Origin: Mycolicibacterium canariasense
GTDB taxonomy: Bacteria > Actinomycetota > Actinomycetes > Mycobacteriales > Mycobacteriaceae
Assembly (NCBI RefSeq): GCF_002101555.1
Contig: NZ_LQOL01000058.1
Coordinates: 62,001 to 126,000 of the forward strand
Reading direction: 5' to 3'
Length of the DNA: 64,000 nucleotides
Shown here piece by piece: positions 16,337 through 24,346 of this stretch. The notes beneath the pieces are model-generated. The model was not told where the DNA came from. It ran no database searches and saw only the letters and a program-made list of their open reading frames with translations. Position 1 is the first letter of the stretch. Each line of letters begins with the position of its first letter. The translations under genes were made by a program, and so were the position numbers.

Positions 16337-16500
16337 TGTGCTCACCGCTTCGCGGCTCAGCACACTCCATCGGCTCGGAAATGAACGTGGGGCGTTCTTT
16401 TCTCTCGTCTCAGTCGTGTGTGGTCGCCGCTTCGCGGCTCAGCACACTCCATCGGCTCGGAAATGAACGCGGGGCGTTCTTTTCTCTCGTCTCAGTCGTG
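16337..16500. repeat. Tandem duplication, two 82-bp copies
   Basis: Copy 1 is 16337-16418 and copy 2 is 16419-16500; they differ at three positions. Each copy contains a small CCGCTTCGCGG hairpin. The second copy abuts the 3' end of tRNA-Leu exactly. No ORF of substance crosses it. Confidence 0.95.
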
Positions 16501-16586
16501 TGTCCGAGGGGGGACTTGAACCCCCACGCCCGTTAATAGGGCACTAGCACCTCAAGCTAGCGCGTCTGCCATTCCGCCACTCGGAC
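16501..16586 (-). tRNA. tRNA-Leu (anticodon GAG)
   Basis: Cloverleaf on the minus strand: acceptor arms GTCCGAG and CTCGGAC, anticodon stem CTAGC/GCTAG with loop TTGAGGT giving anticodon GAG, the long variable arm typical of leucine tRNA (around TGCCCTATTAACGGGCG), and a T arm GGGGGTTCAAGTCCCCC. CCA is not encoded. It decodes CUC/CUU leucine codons. Confidence 0.95.
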
Positions 16587-16689
16587 CAGCCCACATCCAT
16601 CGGGTGGGGCGCTTAAGGCTAACGGATGGTGGCTGCCCCGACAAAACCATGCCCGGCGTTCCCTCCACGGCAGGTGGTAGGAAAGGGAC

Positions 16690-18045
16690 GTGACATTGCC
16701 CCACGGCGAGCGAAGCGACGGGATTCGACCAGAAGACGAAGTGGTCGACCTCGTCAGCAGCCTCATCCGATTCGACACCTCCAATACCGGGGATCCCGAG
16801 ACCACCAAGGGGGAGGCCGAATGCGCGCATTGGGTGGCCGCCCAACTCGAAGAGGTGGGGTATGAAACCGAGTACGTCGAAGCGGGTGCACCCGGCCGCG
16901 GGAACGTCTTCGCCCGCCTCAAAGGCGCCGACCCCACTCGGGGCGCCCTGCTGATCCACGGCCACCTCGACGTGGTGCCCGCCGAACCGGCCGACTGGAG
17001 TGTGCATCCGTTCTCCGGGGCCGTCGAGAACGGCTATGTGTGGGGCCGCGGCGCGGTCGATATGAAAGACATGGTCGGGATGACGCTGGCCGTAGCCCGC
17101 CATCTGAAACGTGAGGGCATCGTCCCGCCCAGGGATCTGGTGTTCGCCTTCGTCTCCGATGAGGAACACGGCGGCACCTATGGCTGCCAGTGGCTGGTCG
17201 ACCACCGGCCCGACCTGTTCGAGGGCATCACCGAGGCGATCGGTGAGGTCGGCGGGTTTTCGCTGACCGTGCCGACGCGCGATGGCGGCGAGAAGCGGCT
17301 CTACCTCATCGAGACGGCCGAGAAGGGGCTGTCCTGGATGCGGCTGGAGGCCCGCGGGCGGGCCGGCCACGGCTCGATGGTGCACGACGACAACGCCGTC
17401 ACCACCATCGCCGAGGCCGTCGCCCGGCTGGGTAAGCACCAGTTTCCGATCGTGCTGACGCCGTCGGTCGCCGAATTTCTCACCGCGGTGTCGGAGGAGA
17501 CGGGCTACGAGTTCGACCTCGGCTCCCCGGACCTCGACGGCACCATCGCCAAGCTGGGCGGCATCGCCCGCATCGTCGGCGCCACGCTGCGCGACACCGC
17601 CAACCCCACCATGCTCAAGGCCGGCTACAAGGCCAACGTCATCCCCGCCACGGCCGAGGCGATGGTGGACTGCCGGGTGCTGCCCGGCCGCAAGGAGGCC
17701 TTCGAGCGCGAGGTCGACGAGCTGATCGGGCCCAACGTGTCCCGCACCTGGGAGCGTGACCTGCCCTCGGTGCAGACCACCTTCGACGGCGACCTGGTGG
17801 ACGCGATGAACGCCGCGCTGCTGGCCGCCGACCCCGGTGCGCGCACGGTGCCCTACATGATGTCCGGCGGAACCGATGCGAAGGCCTTCTCGCGCTTGGG
17901 AATTCGTTGTTTCGGGTTCGCGCCGCTGCGGCTGCCGCCGGATCTGGATTTCGCGGCGTTGTTCCACGGTGTCGACGAGCGGGTACCCGTGGACGCACTA
18001 CAGTTCGGGTCGAAAGTCCTGCATCACTTCTTGACGAATTGCTGA
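16690..18045 (+). CDS. M20 family metallopeptidase (DapE/ArgE-like)
   Basis: Cytoplasmic zinc hydrolase of 451 aa. The M20 metal and catalytic residues are visible: His-x-Asp in HGHLDVVP, the bridging Asp in GRGAVDMKD, and Glu-Glu in VSDEEHGG; the dimerisation lid lies in the middle (RAGHGSMVHDDNAVT), and a C-terminal zinc histidine sits near the end. Members deacylate or cleave small amino-acid derivatives or dipeptides; the substrate is not evident. From memory it matches M. tuberculosis Rv2141c by sequence type and position, next to a PEBP gene. GTG 16690 follows AGGAAAGGGA. The PEBP gene starts nine bases after the stop. Confidence 0.9.
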   Translation: MTLPHGERSDGIRPEDEVVDLVSSLIRFDTSNTGDPETTKGEAECAHWVAAQLEEVGYETEYVEAGAPGRGNVFARLKGADPTRGALLIHGHLDVVPAEPADWSVHPFSGAVENGYVWGRGAVDMKDMVGMTLAVARHLKREGIVPPRDLVFAFVSDEEHGGTYGCQWLVDHRPDLFEGITEAIGEVGGFSLTVPTRDGGEKRLYLIETAEKGLSWMRLEARGRAGHGSMVHDDNAVTTIAEAVARLGKHQFPIVLTPSVAEFLTAVSEETGYEFDLGSPDLDGTIAKLGGIARIVGATLRDTANPTMLKAGYKANVIPATAEAMVDCRVLPGRKEAFEREVDELIGPNVSRTWERDLPSVQTTFDGDLVDAMNAALLAADPGARTVPYMMSGGTDAKAFSRLGIRCFGFAPLRLPPDLDFAALFHGVDERVPVDALQFGSKVLHHFLTNC

Positions 18046-18054
18046 AAGGGTGCG

Positions 18055-18579
18055 ATGAGCACGTCACCGTATGACAACCTGCCGCAGCTTCCGACGTTCA
18101 CGCTGACGTCCGAGTCGGTGACCGACGGTCAGCCGCTGGGCAACGACCAGGTCAGCGGGATCATGGGGGCGGGTGGCTCCGATGTGTCACCGCAGCTGAG
18201 CTGGTCCGGTTTCCCGGCGGAGACCCGCAGCTTCGCGGTGACCGTGTACGACCCGGACGCCCCGACGGCGTCGGGTTTCTGGCATTGGGCGGTGGCCGAT
18301 CTGCCGGTCGAGGTCACCTCGCTGCCCGCCGATGCCGGCAACGGTGACCCGCTGCCCGGCGGCGCGGTAACCCTGGCCAACGACGCAAGCCTCAAGCGTT
18401 ACATCGGCGCGGCCCCGCCGGCCGGTCACGGCCCGCACCGCTACTACATCGCCGTGCATGCGCTGCCCGTCGAATCACTCGGGCTGCCCGACGGCGCCAC
18501 CCCGGCCTATCTCGGCTTCAACCTGTTCGGCCAGGCCATCGCCCGTGCCGTCATCTACGGCACGTACGAGCAGAAGTAA
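18055..18579 (+). CDS. PEBP family protein (YbhB/YbcL, Raf-kinase-inhibitor-like)
   Basis: A small globular protein of 174 aa with the phosphatidylethanolamine-binding protein fold. The ligand-pocket signatures are visible: VTVYDPDAPTASGFWHW and the later PPAGHGPHRYYIAVHAL. Bacterial members bind small anionic ligands; the physiological role in mycobacteria is unsettled. It corresponds to Rv2140c in the conserved gene order. ATG 18055 lies just behind GAAAGG and close to the M20 peptidase stop, so the two are likely cotranscribed. It converges with pyrD. Confidence 0.92.
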   Translation: MSTSPYDNLPQLPTFTLTSESVTDGQPLGNDQVSGIMGAGGSDVSPQLSWSGFPAETRSFAVTVYDPDAPTASGFWHWAVADLPVEVTSLPADAGNGDPLPGGAVTLANDASLKRYIGAAPPAGHGPHRYYIAVHALPVESLGLPDGATPAYLGFNLFGQAIARAVIYGTYEQK

Positions 18580-18581
18580 GC

Positions 18582-19646
18582 CTACCGCGCGGCCGACCCG
18601 ACCGCCTCGGACAGGGACCCGAACCCCCCGGCCCGCAGGCGCTCGGCGATGCCGTCGTGGATGTGTTTGGCCCACAGCCCGCCGCCGTAGATGAACCCGG
18701 TGTAGCCCTGCAGCAGCGAAGCGCCGGACACGATGCGCTCCCAGGCGTCGTCGGCGGTCTCGATTCCGCCGACGCTGATCAGCACCAGGCGATCGCCCAC
18801 CCGGGCGTGCAGCCGGCGCAGCACCTCCAGCGCGCGCGCCTTCACCGGCGCACCGGACACCCCACCGGGCCCCAGATCGGCCACCCCCGGGGTGCGCAGG
18901 CCGTCGCGGGAAATCGTGGTGTTGGTGGCCACGATGCCAGCCAAGCCCAATTCGACTGCCAGATCGGCGATTTCGTCGATATCGGCATCGGAGAGGTCCG
19001 GCGCGATCTTCACCAGCACGGGTGTGTCGGTGGCGGCCCGGACCGCGGTCAGGATCGGCCGCAGCGACGACACCGCCTGCAGATCGCGCAGCCCGGGGGT
19101 GTTCGGCGAGCTGACGTTGACTACCAGGAACGCGGCCAGCGGGCCCACCAGCCGGGCGCTTTCGGCGTAGTCGTCGACGGCCCGGTCGGCCGGGGTCACC
19201 TTGGTCTTGCCGATATTCACCGCGATCGGCACGTCGGGGGTGTGCCGGGCCAATCGCAGGGCCAGCTCGGCGGCTCCGCGGTTGTTGAAGCCCATCCGGT
19301 TGAGCAGTGCCCGGTCCTCGGGCAGCCGGAACAGCCGGGGCGCCGGATTGCCCGGCTGCGGTTGTGCCGTCACCGTGCCGACCTCGGCGTAGCCGAAGCC
19401 CAACGCGCCCCAGACCGCCATCCCGCGGCCGTCCTTGTCGAATCCGGCGGCCAGGCCCAGCGGCCCGGGGAAGTGCACACCCAGCACCGTACTGGCCAGG
19501 ATCGGATCGGTCGGGGCTAGCAGGCGGCGCAGCGCCGTGCGGCTGACGCCGACCGCGGTCGCCGCCCGCAGGGCCGCGAACACGTACGTGTGGATGCGTT
19601 CCGGATCGACGAGGAAGAACATCCGGCGCAACAGGTGGTAGATCAC
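18582..19646 (-). CDS. pyrD: Dihydroorotate dehydrogenase (quinone), class 2
   Basis: Oxidises dihydroorotate to orotate in pyrimidine synthesis, passing electrons to menaquinone at the membrane; 354 aa. Seen: the N-terminal amphipathic helices typical of class 2 (YHLLRRMFFLVDPERIH), FMN-site segments AAGFDKDGRG and NRMGFNNRG, VVNVSSPNTPGLRDLQ containing the class 2 catalytic serine region, KIAPDLSD, NTTISRDGL, and the phosphate loops SVGGIETADDAWERI and QGYTGFIYGGG. The start is GTG 19646, overlapping the stop of the upstream 79-aa gene by four bases. Confidence 0.96.
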   Translation of the reverse strand: MIYHLLRRMFFLVDPERIHTYVFAALRAATAVGVSRTALRRLLAPTDPILASTVLGVHFPGPLGLAAGFDKDGRGMAVWGALGFGYAEVGTVTAQPQPGNPAPRLFRLPEDRALLNRMGFNNRGAAELALRLARHTPDVPIAVNIGKTKVTPADRAVDDYAESARLVGPLAAFLVVNVSSPNTPGLRDLQAVSSLRPILTAVRAATDTPVLVKIAPDLSDADIDEIADLAVELGLAGIVATNTTISRDGLRTPGVADLGPGGVSGAPVKARALEVLRRLHARVGDRLVLISVGGIETADDAWERIVSGASLLQGYTGFIYGGGLWAKHIHDGIAERLRAGGFGSLSEAVGSAAR

Positions 19647-19882
19647 AGCGCCGGCTGATCCCCGAGTGCGGTTTTCTTGCGGCGCAGCAGCACCCGGCGG
19701 CTGCCGTCGGTGTACAGCCGGACCCGGGTCAACTCCCAGCCGCGGTATTCGGCCTCGATCGACAACCGGATGGACGCCGAGAGCCGGGTCACATCCGGTG
19801 GTAGTCGCAGCGGCACCCACTCGTACTCGTCGGACAGCTCACCGGCCCAGCCGGCGGGCATCCGGCCTCGTTGCACGCTCAT
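19643..19882 (-). CDS. Small conserved protein, DUF5703-like
   Basis: A 79-aa protein with no membrane segment or signal. The pattern EYEWVPLRLPPDVTRLSAS, then RGWELTRVRLYTDGSRRVLL and a basic tail RRKKTALGD fits the small actinobacterial family I remember as DUF5703. It overlaps pyrD downstream and lppL upstream by four bases each, so these three genes form a coupled minus-strand operon. Function unknown. Confidence 0.8.
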   Translation of the reverse strand: MSVQRGRMPAGWAGELSDEYEWVPLRLPPDVTRLSASIRLSIEAEYRGWELTRVRLYTDGSRRVLLRRKKTALGDQPAL

Positions 19883-20892
19883 CGGGCAGCCTTCTCGATC
19901 ACCTGCACCCCACCTCCGGATCCGGACACCACGTACAGGGTGCCCGACGCGTCGTCGTAGGCCAGGGTGTCGGGTTGCTGCACGGTCCTATAACGCACCT
20001 TCTCTACGGGTATTCCGGTGCTCAGATCGTAACCAACGACCGTGTTGGTGGCGGTTTGTGACACCCAGGCCAGGGCACCCGAGCCGGCCAGCCCGTACGG
20101 CGCGTCGTGCACCGGGTAGGCCTGCCGCAGGATCAGCGGCTCGGTGCCGTAGACCAGCAGCGCGCCACCGCGGGTGTCGGCGACCAGCACCCGTCCGGCA
20201 CGGTCGGCGGCGATGGTGGTCGCCCCCTCACCGGCGCGCAGGGCCTGCTCGGCCTTGGTGCCGTCGTCGTCCACCTCCGTCACCGAGGTTTGCCCCCGGT
20301 CCAGCACCACCACCGAGTTGCCTTGCGCGGCAAGTCCGTCGACATGGGCAAAGATTTTCAGCTGCGCACTGACGGCGTTGGCGGACTCGCCCGCCGCCAG
20401 CGTCAGCACGGCGCCGTCGGCGCTGCCGAGGACCAGGCGGCCGTCCGCCCGCACGGCGATCGCGGTGAAATCGGTGTCGGCCTGGCCGGTGACGTCCACC
20501 CGGGTGGCCGCGCCGGTGCCCAGATCGACGCGCAGGTACCCACCGCGGGTGGCCAGATAGGCCCGTCCGGCGCCGTCACCGGTCAGCGCGCGGGCCGGCG
20601 ACGGCAGCGTCACGGTCCGGGGTTGCGCGCCGAACACGGTGAGCCGGTCGGCCGGTCCCAGTACGGTCAGCGCCGCGGTCGCAGGGTCGAACACCACCGC
20701 CAGGCCGGGCGCCGGCAGCGGGCGTACAACCCCGGGGACCGCGCCGGCGACCGGCGGTGACACCGCGGCGGAGGCCGGTGTGATGGTGGGCGGTGGCGAA
20801 TCCGCGGGGTTCTTTGAGCATCCCGCAGAGAACGTCACAACCAGGGCGAATGCGCCACTCAACAGCGACAGCGCAGCGGATTTCGTGTGCAA
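19879..20892 (-). CDS. lppL: Lipoprotein LppL, predicted beta-propeller
   Basis: Putative surface lipoprotein of about 337 aa. TTG 20892 is chosen because GAGGAG lies 12 bases upstream and the translation then begins with a signal sequence (HTKSAALSLLSGAFALVV) ending at the lipobox-like FSAGC. The mature part is a series of 40-45 residue beta repeats (GDGAGRAYLATRGGYLRVD, AIAVRADGRLVLGSADGA, IAADRAGRVLVADTRGG, LAYDDASGTLYVVSGSGGG), typical of a YncE/NHL-type propeller. Role unknown. It stands in the pyrD neighbourhood as lppL does in M. tuberculosis. An in-frame extension upstream to 21087 is less likely because it would bury the signal peptide. Confidence 0.8.
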   Translation of the reverse strand: MHTKSAALSLLSGAFALVVTFSAGCSKNPADSPPPTITPASAAVSPPVAGAVPGVVRPLPAPGLAVVFDPATAALTVLGPADRLTVFGAQPRTVTLPSPARALTGDGAGRAYLATRGGYLRVDLGTGAATRVDVTGQADTDFTAIAVRADGRLVLGSADGAVLTLAAGESANAVSAQLKIFAHVDGLAAQGNSVVVLDRGQTSVTEVDDDGTKAEQALRAGEGATTIAADRAGRVLVADTRGGALLVYGTEPLILRQAYPVHDAPYGLAGSGALAWVSQTATNTVVGYDLSTGIPVEKVRYRTVQQPDTLAYDDASGTLYVVSGSGGGVQVIEKAAR

Positions 20893-20989
20893 AGCCCCGT
20901 TCGACTCCTCTTTGCGTGGTGCATATTGTTTCGATTTCAATTTTCGGGCAAACGCTCGGTAAGGCCGGACGAGTTCGTCGGTATGGCGG

Positions 20990-20995
20990 TAGGGT
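20990..20995 (+). promoter_or_regulatory. -10 element of a leaderless promoter
   Basis: TAGGGT lies six bases before ATG 21002, so transcription would begin at or next to the start codon. Confidence 0.45.
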
Positions 20996-21001
20996 GCCGG
21001 T

Positions 21002-21313
21002 ATGGCTCTCGTGCCGGACTTCCTGATTGACCATGAGTTTGCCATCGAGGACATCTCGACCGGCGTGCACGCAAGCGGTTTCGGCATGCTCGCTGGTGGC
21101 CGCAGCTTTTCCTTCCACGTGCAGGAACGTCAGTCGTTGGTGGTCGAGGTCTACCGGCCGCGACTGAGCGGGCTCGTCCCGCTCGAGGAGGACATCGTGG
21201 CGGTGGCCACCCACAGCCTCACCGACGTCGACCTGTCCGATGAGCGAAGCCTGGCCGCCGCGGTCCGCGACGCCGTGGCGACCGCCGAGCCGGTGGAGCG
21301 CAACGCACGCTGA
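21002..21313 (+). CDS. Conserved hypothetical protein (Rv2137c-type)
   Basis: A soluble protein of 103 aa, mixed alpha/beta: MALVPDFLIDHEFAIEDIS, a middle strand-rich part with SFHVQERQSLVVEVYRP, and a helical C-terminus DERSLAAAVRDAVATAE. No catalytic motif is recognised. Its position between lppL and uppP corresponds to Rv2137c, though that protein is somewhat longer from memory. The start follows a TAGGGT element by six bases. uppP begins 27 bases after its stop with its own -10-like element. Confidence 0.75.
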   Translation: MALVPDFLIDHEFAIEDISTGVHASGFGMLAGGRSFSFHVQERQSLVVEVYRPRLSGLVPLEEDIVAVATHSLTDVDLSDERSLAAAVRDAVATAEPVERNAR

Positions 21314-21327
21314 CAACGGACCCACGG

Positions 21328-21333
21328 TACGGT
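21328..21333 (+). promoter_or_regulatory. -10 element of a leaderless promoter for uppP
   Basis: TACGGT is followed by seven bases and the GTG start at 21341, the geometry of mycobacterial leaderless transcripts. Confidence 0.45.
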
Positions 21334-21340
21334 CGTCCGC

Positions 21341-22180
21341 GTGACTGACGTGTCGTGGCTCCAGGTGGTCGTGTTATCGATAGTCCAGGGCCTGACCGAA
21401 TTCCTGCCGGTGTCCTCGTCCGGGCATCTCGCGATCGTCTCCGAGGCGTTCTTCGGCCGCGACGCCGGGGCGTCGTTCACCGCCGTCATCCAGATCGGCA
21501 CCGAGATCGCGGTGCTCATCTACTTCGCGCGCGATATCGGCCGGATCCTCACCGCGTGGTTCGGCGGCCTGTTCGACGCCGGGCGCCGCACCGCCGACTA
21601 CTGGCTGGGCTGGTGGGTGATCCTGGGCACCATCCCGATCGGCATCGCCGGCCTGGTGTTCAAGCACTACATCCGCGACGACATCCGCAATCTGTGGATC
21701 ATCGCCACCGCGCTGGTGGTGTTCTCGGCGGTGATCGCCGCCGCGGAGTACTTCGGCAGGCAGACCCGCGAGATCACCCAGTTCACCTGGCGGGACAGCC
21801 TCATCGTCGGCACCTCGCAGGCGCTGGCGCTGATCCCCGGCGTGTCCCGGTCCGGCGTCACGATCAGCGCGGGACTGTTCCTCGGCCAGAAACGCGAGGC
21901 CGCGGCCAGGTTCGGCTTCCTGCTCGCCATCCCAGCGGTGCTGGCGTCGGGACTGTTCTCCCTGCCCGACGCCTTCCACCCCGAGGGTGCCGGGCAGAGC
22001 GCGACCGGGCCGCAACTGCTGGTGGGCACCGTGATCGCGTTCGTCATCGGCTACGCCGCGATCGCCTGGTTCCTGAAATTCCTGATCCGGCACAGCATGT
22101 ACTGGTTCGTCGGATACCGGATCATCGTCGGGGTGACCGTGTTGATCCTGCTGGGCACCGGCGTGATCGGGGCCCAGTGA
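21341..22180 (+). CDS. uppP: Undecaprenyl-diphosphatase (BacA family)
   Basis: Membrane enzyme of 279 aa that dephosphorylates polyprenyl diphosphate to recycle the lipid carrier for peptidoglycan and arabinogalactan synthesis. Both family motifs are intact: EFLPVSSSGHLAI with the catalytic Glu/Ser/His region, and IPGVSRSGVTI in the second half. Several transmembrane segments cover the protein. GTG 21341 lacks a Shine-Dalgarno but follows a TANNNT element. The stop overlaps the next gene by four bases (GTGA). Confidence 0.95.
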   Translation: MTDVSWLQVVVLSIVQGLTEFLPVSSSGHLAIVSEAFFGRDAGASFTAVIQIGTEIAVLIYFARDIGRILTAWFGGLFDAGRRTADYWLGWWVILGTIPIGIAGLVFKHYIRDDIRNLWIIATALVVFSAVIAAAEYFGRQTREITQFTWRDSLIVGTSQALALIPGVSRSGVTISAGLFLGQKREAAARFGFLLAIPAVLASGLFSLPDAFHPEGAGQSATGPQLLVGTVIAFVIGYAAIAWFLKFLIRHSMYWFVGYRIIVGVTVLILLGTGVIGAQ

Positions 22181-22878
22181 CCGTCATCCTGTTGCGGCAC
22201 GGCCGTTCGACCTCCAACACCGCGCACACGCTGGCCGGTCGCTCCGAGGGGGTCGACCTCGACGAGAAGGGCCGCGAACAGGCCGCCGCGGTGGTCGACC
22301 GGATCGGCACGCTGCCGGTCAAGGCGATCGTGCGCTCACCCTTGCTGCGCTGCGCCACCACCGTCGCGCCCCTGGCCGCCGCGCTCGAGCTGCAGCCAAC
22401 CGTCGACGACCGCATCTCCGAGGTCGACTACGGCGCCTGGACCGGCCGCAAGATCGCCGACCTGGTCAAGGAACCGCTGTGGGCGGTGGTGCAGCAACAG
22501 CCCAGCGCCGCGGTGTTCCCCGACGGTGAAGGCCTGGCCCAGGTACAGGCCAGGGCCGTCGAGGCCGTCCGGGAGCACGACCGCCGGCTGGCCGCCGAGC
22601 ACGACGGCGATGTGTTGTGGGTGGCCTGCACCCACGGCGATGTCATCAAGGCGGTGCTGGCCGACGCGCTGGGCACGCACCTGGACAGCTTTCAGCGCAT
22701 CACTGCCGACCCGGCGTCGATGAGCGTCATCCGCTACACCGACACCCGGCCGTTCGTGCTGCACGTCAACCACACCGGCAGCGGCCTGACCGCCGCCCTG
22801 ACCCCCAAGCCCGCCGGCGAGCCCGGTGCCGAGGCCGCGCCCGCCACGGATGCGGTTGTCGGCGGCTCCACCGACTGA
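22177..22878 (+). CDS. Histidine phosphatase family protein (phosphoglycerate-mutase-like)
   Basis: A 233-aa member of the branch 1 histidine phosphatase superfamily. The phosphohistidine motif LLRHGRSTSN is at the N-terminus; the second arginine (VRSPLLRC), the conserved Glu (ISEVDYGAW) and the second His (WVACTHGDVI) are all present. A low-complexity Ala/Pro tail follows. It corresponds to Rv2135c, which from memory acts as an acid phosphatase rather than a glycolytic mutase. The start is GTG 22177, overlapping uppP. It belongs to the uppP-to-cysQ run of closely spaced plus-strand genes. Confidence 0.92.
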   Translation: MTVILLRHGRSTSNTAHTLAGRSEGVDLDEKGREQAAAVVDRIGTLPVKAIVRSPLLRCATTVAPLAAALELQPTVDDRISEVDYGAWTGRKIADLVKEPLWAVVQQQPSAAVFPDGEGLAQVQARAVEAVREHDRRLAAEHDGDVLWVACTHGDVIKAVLADALGTHLDSFQRITADPASMSVIRYTDTRPFVLHVNHTGSGLTAALTPKPAGEPGAEAAPATDAVVGGSTD

Positions 22879-22911
22879 GTCCTGGCCCGTACCGGTATTT
22901 TGAAAGGTGCC

Positions 22912-23499
22912 ATGGCACGCGCAATTCACGTCTTCCGCACACCCGACCGCTTCGTGGCCGGGACCGTCGGGCAGCCCGGGAACCGCACGTTCTACCTGCA
23001 GGCGGTGCACGACAAGCGGGTGATCTCGGTGATGCTGGAAAAGCAACAGGTGGCCGTGCTCGCCGAGCGCATCTCGGCGCTGCTGGTCGAGATCAACCGC
23101 CGTTTCGGTACCCCGATCCCGCCGGACACCGGCGAGGTGGACGACCTCAACCCACTGGTCACTCCCGTGGACGTGGAATTCCGGGTGGGCACGATGGGCC
23201 TGGGCTGGGATTCCGAGGCGCAGACGGTGGTGGTCGAGCTGTTGGCGGTGTCCGAGACCGAGTTCGACGCGTCGGTGGTGCTCGACGACGCCGAAGACGG
23301 GCCCGACGCCGTGCGGGTGTTCCTCACGCCGGAGTCGGCGCGAGAATTCGCCAACCGGTCCAACCGGGTCATCTCCGCGGGCCGGCCGCCGTGCCCACTG
23401 TGCGATGAACCGCTCGATCCGGAAGGCCACATCTGTGTCCGCACCAACGGCTACCGGCGCGGCGCGTTCGGCGGAGCCGATGATGACACCGAATCCTGA
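22912..23499 (+). CDS. DUF3090 family protein
   Basis: A 195-aa protein of the actinobacterial DUF3090 family, the same length as I remember for Rv2134c. The N-terminus RAIHVFRTPDRFVAGTVG is characteristic. The C-terminus carries a compact metal-site candidate CPLCDEPLDPEGHIC (Cys-x2-Cys ... His-x-Cys). The biochemical role is unknown; it always accompanies the SCO1664-type gene that follows, with which it overlaps by 20 bases. ATG 22912 follows GAAAGG by four bases; an ATG at 22900 would remove that site. Confidence 0.9.
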   Translation: MARAIHVFRTPDRFVAGTVGQPGNRTFYLQAVHDKRVISVMLEKQQVAVLAERISALLVEINRRFGTPIPPDTGEVDDLNPLVTPVDVEFRVGTMGLGWDSEAQTVVVELLAVSETEFDASVVLDDAEDGPDAVRVFLTPESAREFANRSNRVISAGRPPCPLCDEPLDPEGHICVRTNGYRRGAFGGADDDTES

Positions 23500-24346
23500 C
23501 CGGGAGCGGGCGCACCGGGTTCTCGCGCACGGCGACCTGACCGTCATCGGACGGATCCGCTCGGCCAGCAACGCGACCTTCCTGTGCGAGGCCCGGCTCA
23601 AGGACGGCCTCGAGGACCACCAGGAACACTGTGTGTACAAGCCGGTGGCGGGGGAGGCCCCGCTGTGGGATTTCCCGGACGGCACGCTGGCCGGCCGCGA
23701 GTTCGCCGCCTACCTGGTGTCCGCCGCCCTGGACTGGAACATCGTGCCCTACACCATCATTCGGGACGGGCCGGCCGGCCCGGGGATGGTGCAGCGGTGG
23801 GTGGACCAACCCGGTGACGCGTTGTCCGAGCAGGACCCCGCCGAAGACGCCGACAACCCCGACACCGCCGGCCCGGACCTCGTCGACCTGGTGCCCGCCG
23901 GGCAGCTACCGCAGGGCTACCTGCCCATCCTGCAGGCCTACGACTACGCCGGGGCCGAGGTGACCCTGGTACACGCCGACACCGACGCGCTGCGGCGGAT
24001 GGCGGTCTTCGACGTGGTGATCAACAACGCCGACCGCAAGGGTGGCCACATCCTGGCCGGCGTGGACGGCGGCGTGTACGGGGTCGACCACGGGGTGAGC
24101 CTGCACGCCGAGGACAAATTGCGCACCGTGTTGTGGGGCTGGGCCGGTAAGCCGGTCGAGGACGCCAACCTGACGGCCGTCGCACGGTTGGGGCGGCGTC
24201 TCGACGGTGAGTTGGGCGCCCAGCTGGGTGCGCACATCACCGACCGTGAGGTTGCCGCCTTACAGTCGAGAATCATTGCGCTACTTGATAATCCGGTGAT
24301 GCCGACGCCCGATCGGCACCGGCCCATCCCGTGGCCGGCGTTCTAG
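23480..24346 (+). CDS. SCO1664 family protein (phosphatidylinositol-kinase-like fold)
   Basis: A 288-aa protein starting MMTPNPDRERAHRVL. Features recalling PI3/4-kinase-like catalytic domains are seen: a nucleotide-lysine region HCVYKPVAGEAPLWDF, MAVFDVVINNADRKGGHIL resembling the catalytic-loop DxxxxNxDR, and VYGVDHGVSLH resembling the metal-binding DHG. An acidic insert lies near residues 115-135. Substrate unknown. It overlaps the DUF3090 gene upstream and touches cysQ downstream; this trio order (DUF3090, SCO1664-type, cysQ, mshC) is the same in M. tuberculosis (Rv2134c-Rv2130c). ATG 23483 is an alternative start. Confidence 0.88.
   Translation: MMTPNPDRERAHRVLAHGDLTVIGRIRSASNATFLCEARLKDGLEDHQEHCVYKPVAGEAPLWDFPDGTLAGREFAAYLVSAALDWNIVPYTIIRDGPAGPGMVQRWVDQPGDALSEQDPAEDADNPDTAGPDLVDLVPAGQLPQGYLPILQAYDYAGAEVTLVHADTDALRRMAVFDVVINNADRKGGHILAGVDGGVYGVDHGVSLHAEDKLRTVLWGWAGKPVEDANLTAVARLGRRLDGELGAQLGAHITDREVAALQSRIIALLDNPVMPTPDRHRPIPWPAF

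Noticed and set aside
16501..16586. Integrative element attachment site at tRNA-Leu
   Set aside because: No integrase, no second copy of the tRNA 3' end and no foreign-looking block next to it; only the 82-bp duplication is present.
19647..19820. Longer PyrD starting at 19820
   Set aside because: The extra N-terminal residues are the overlapping 79-aa gene in another frame; GTG 19646 gives the expected class 2 N-terminus.
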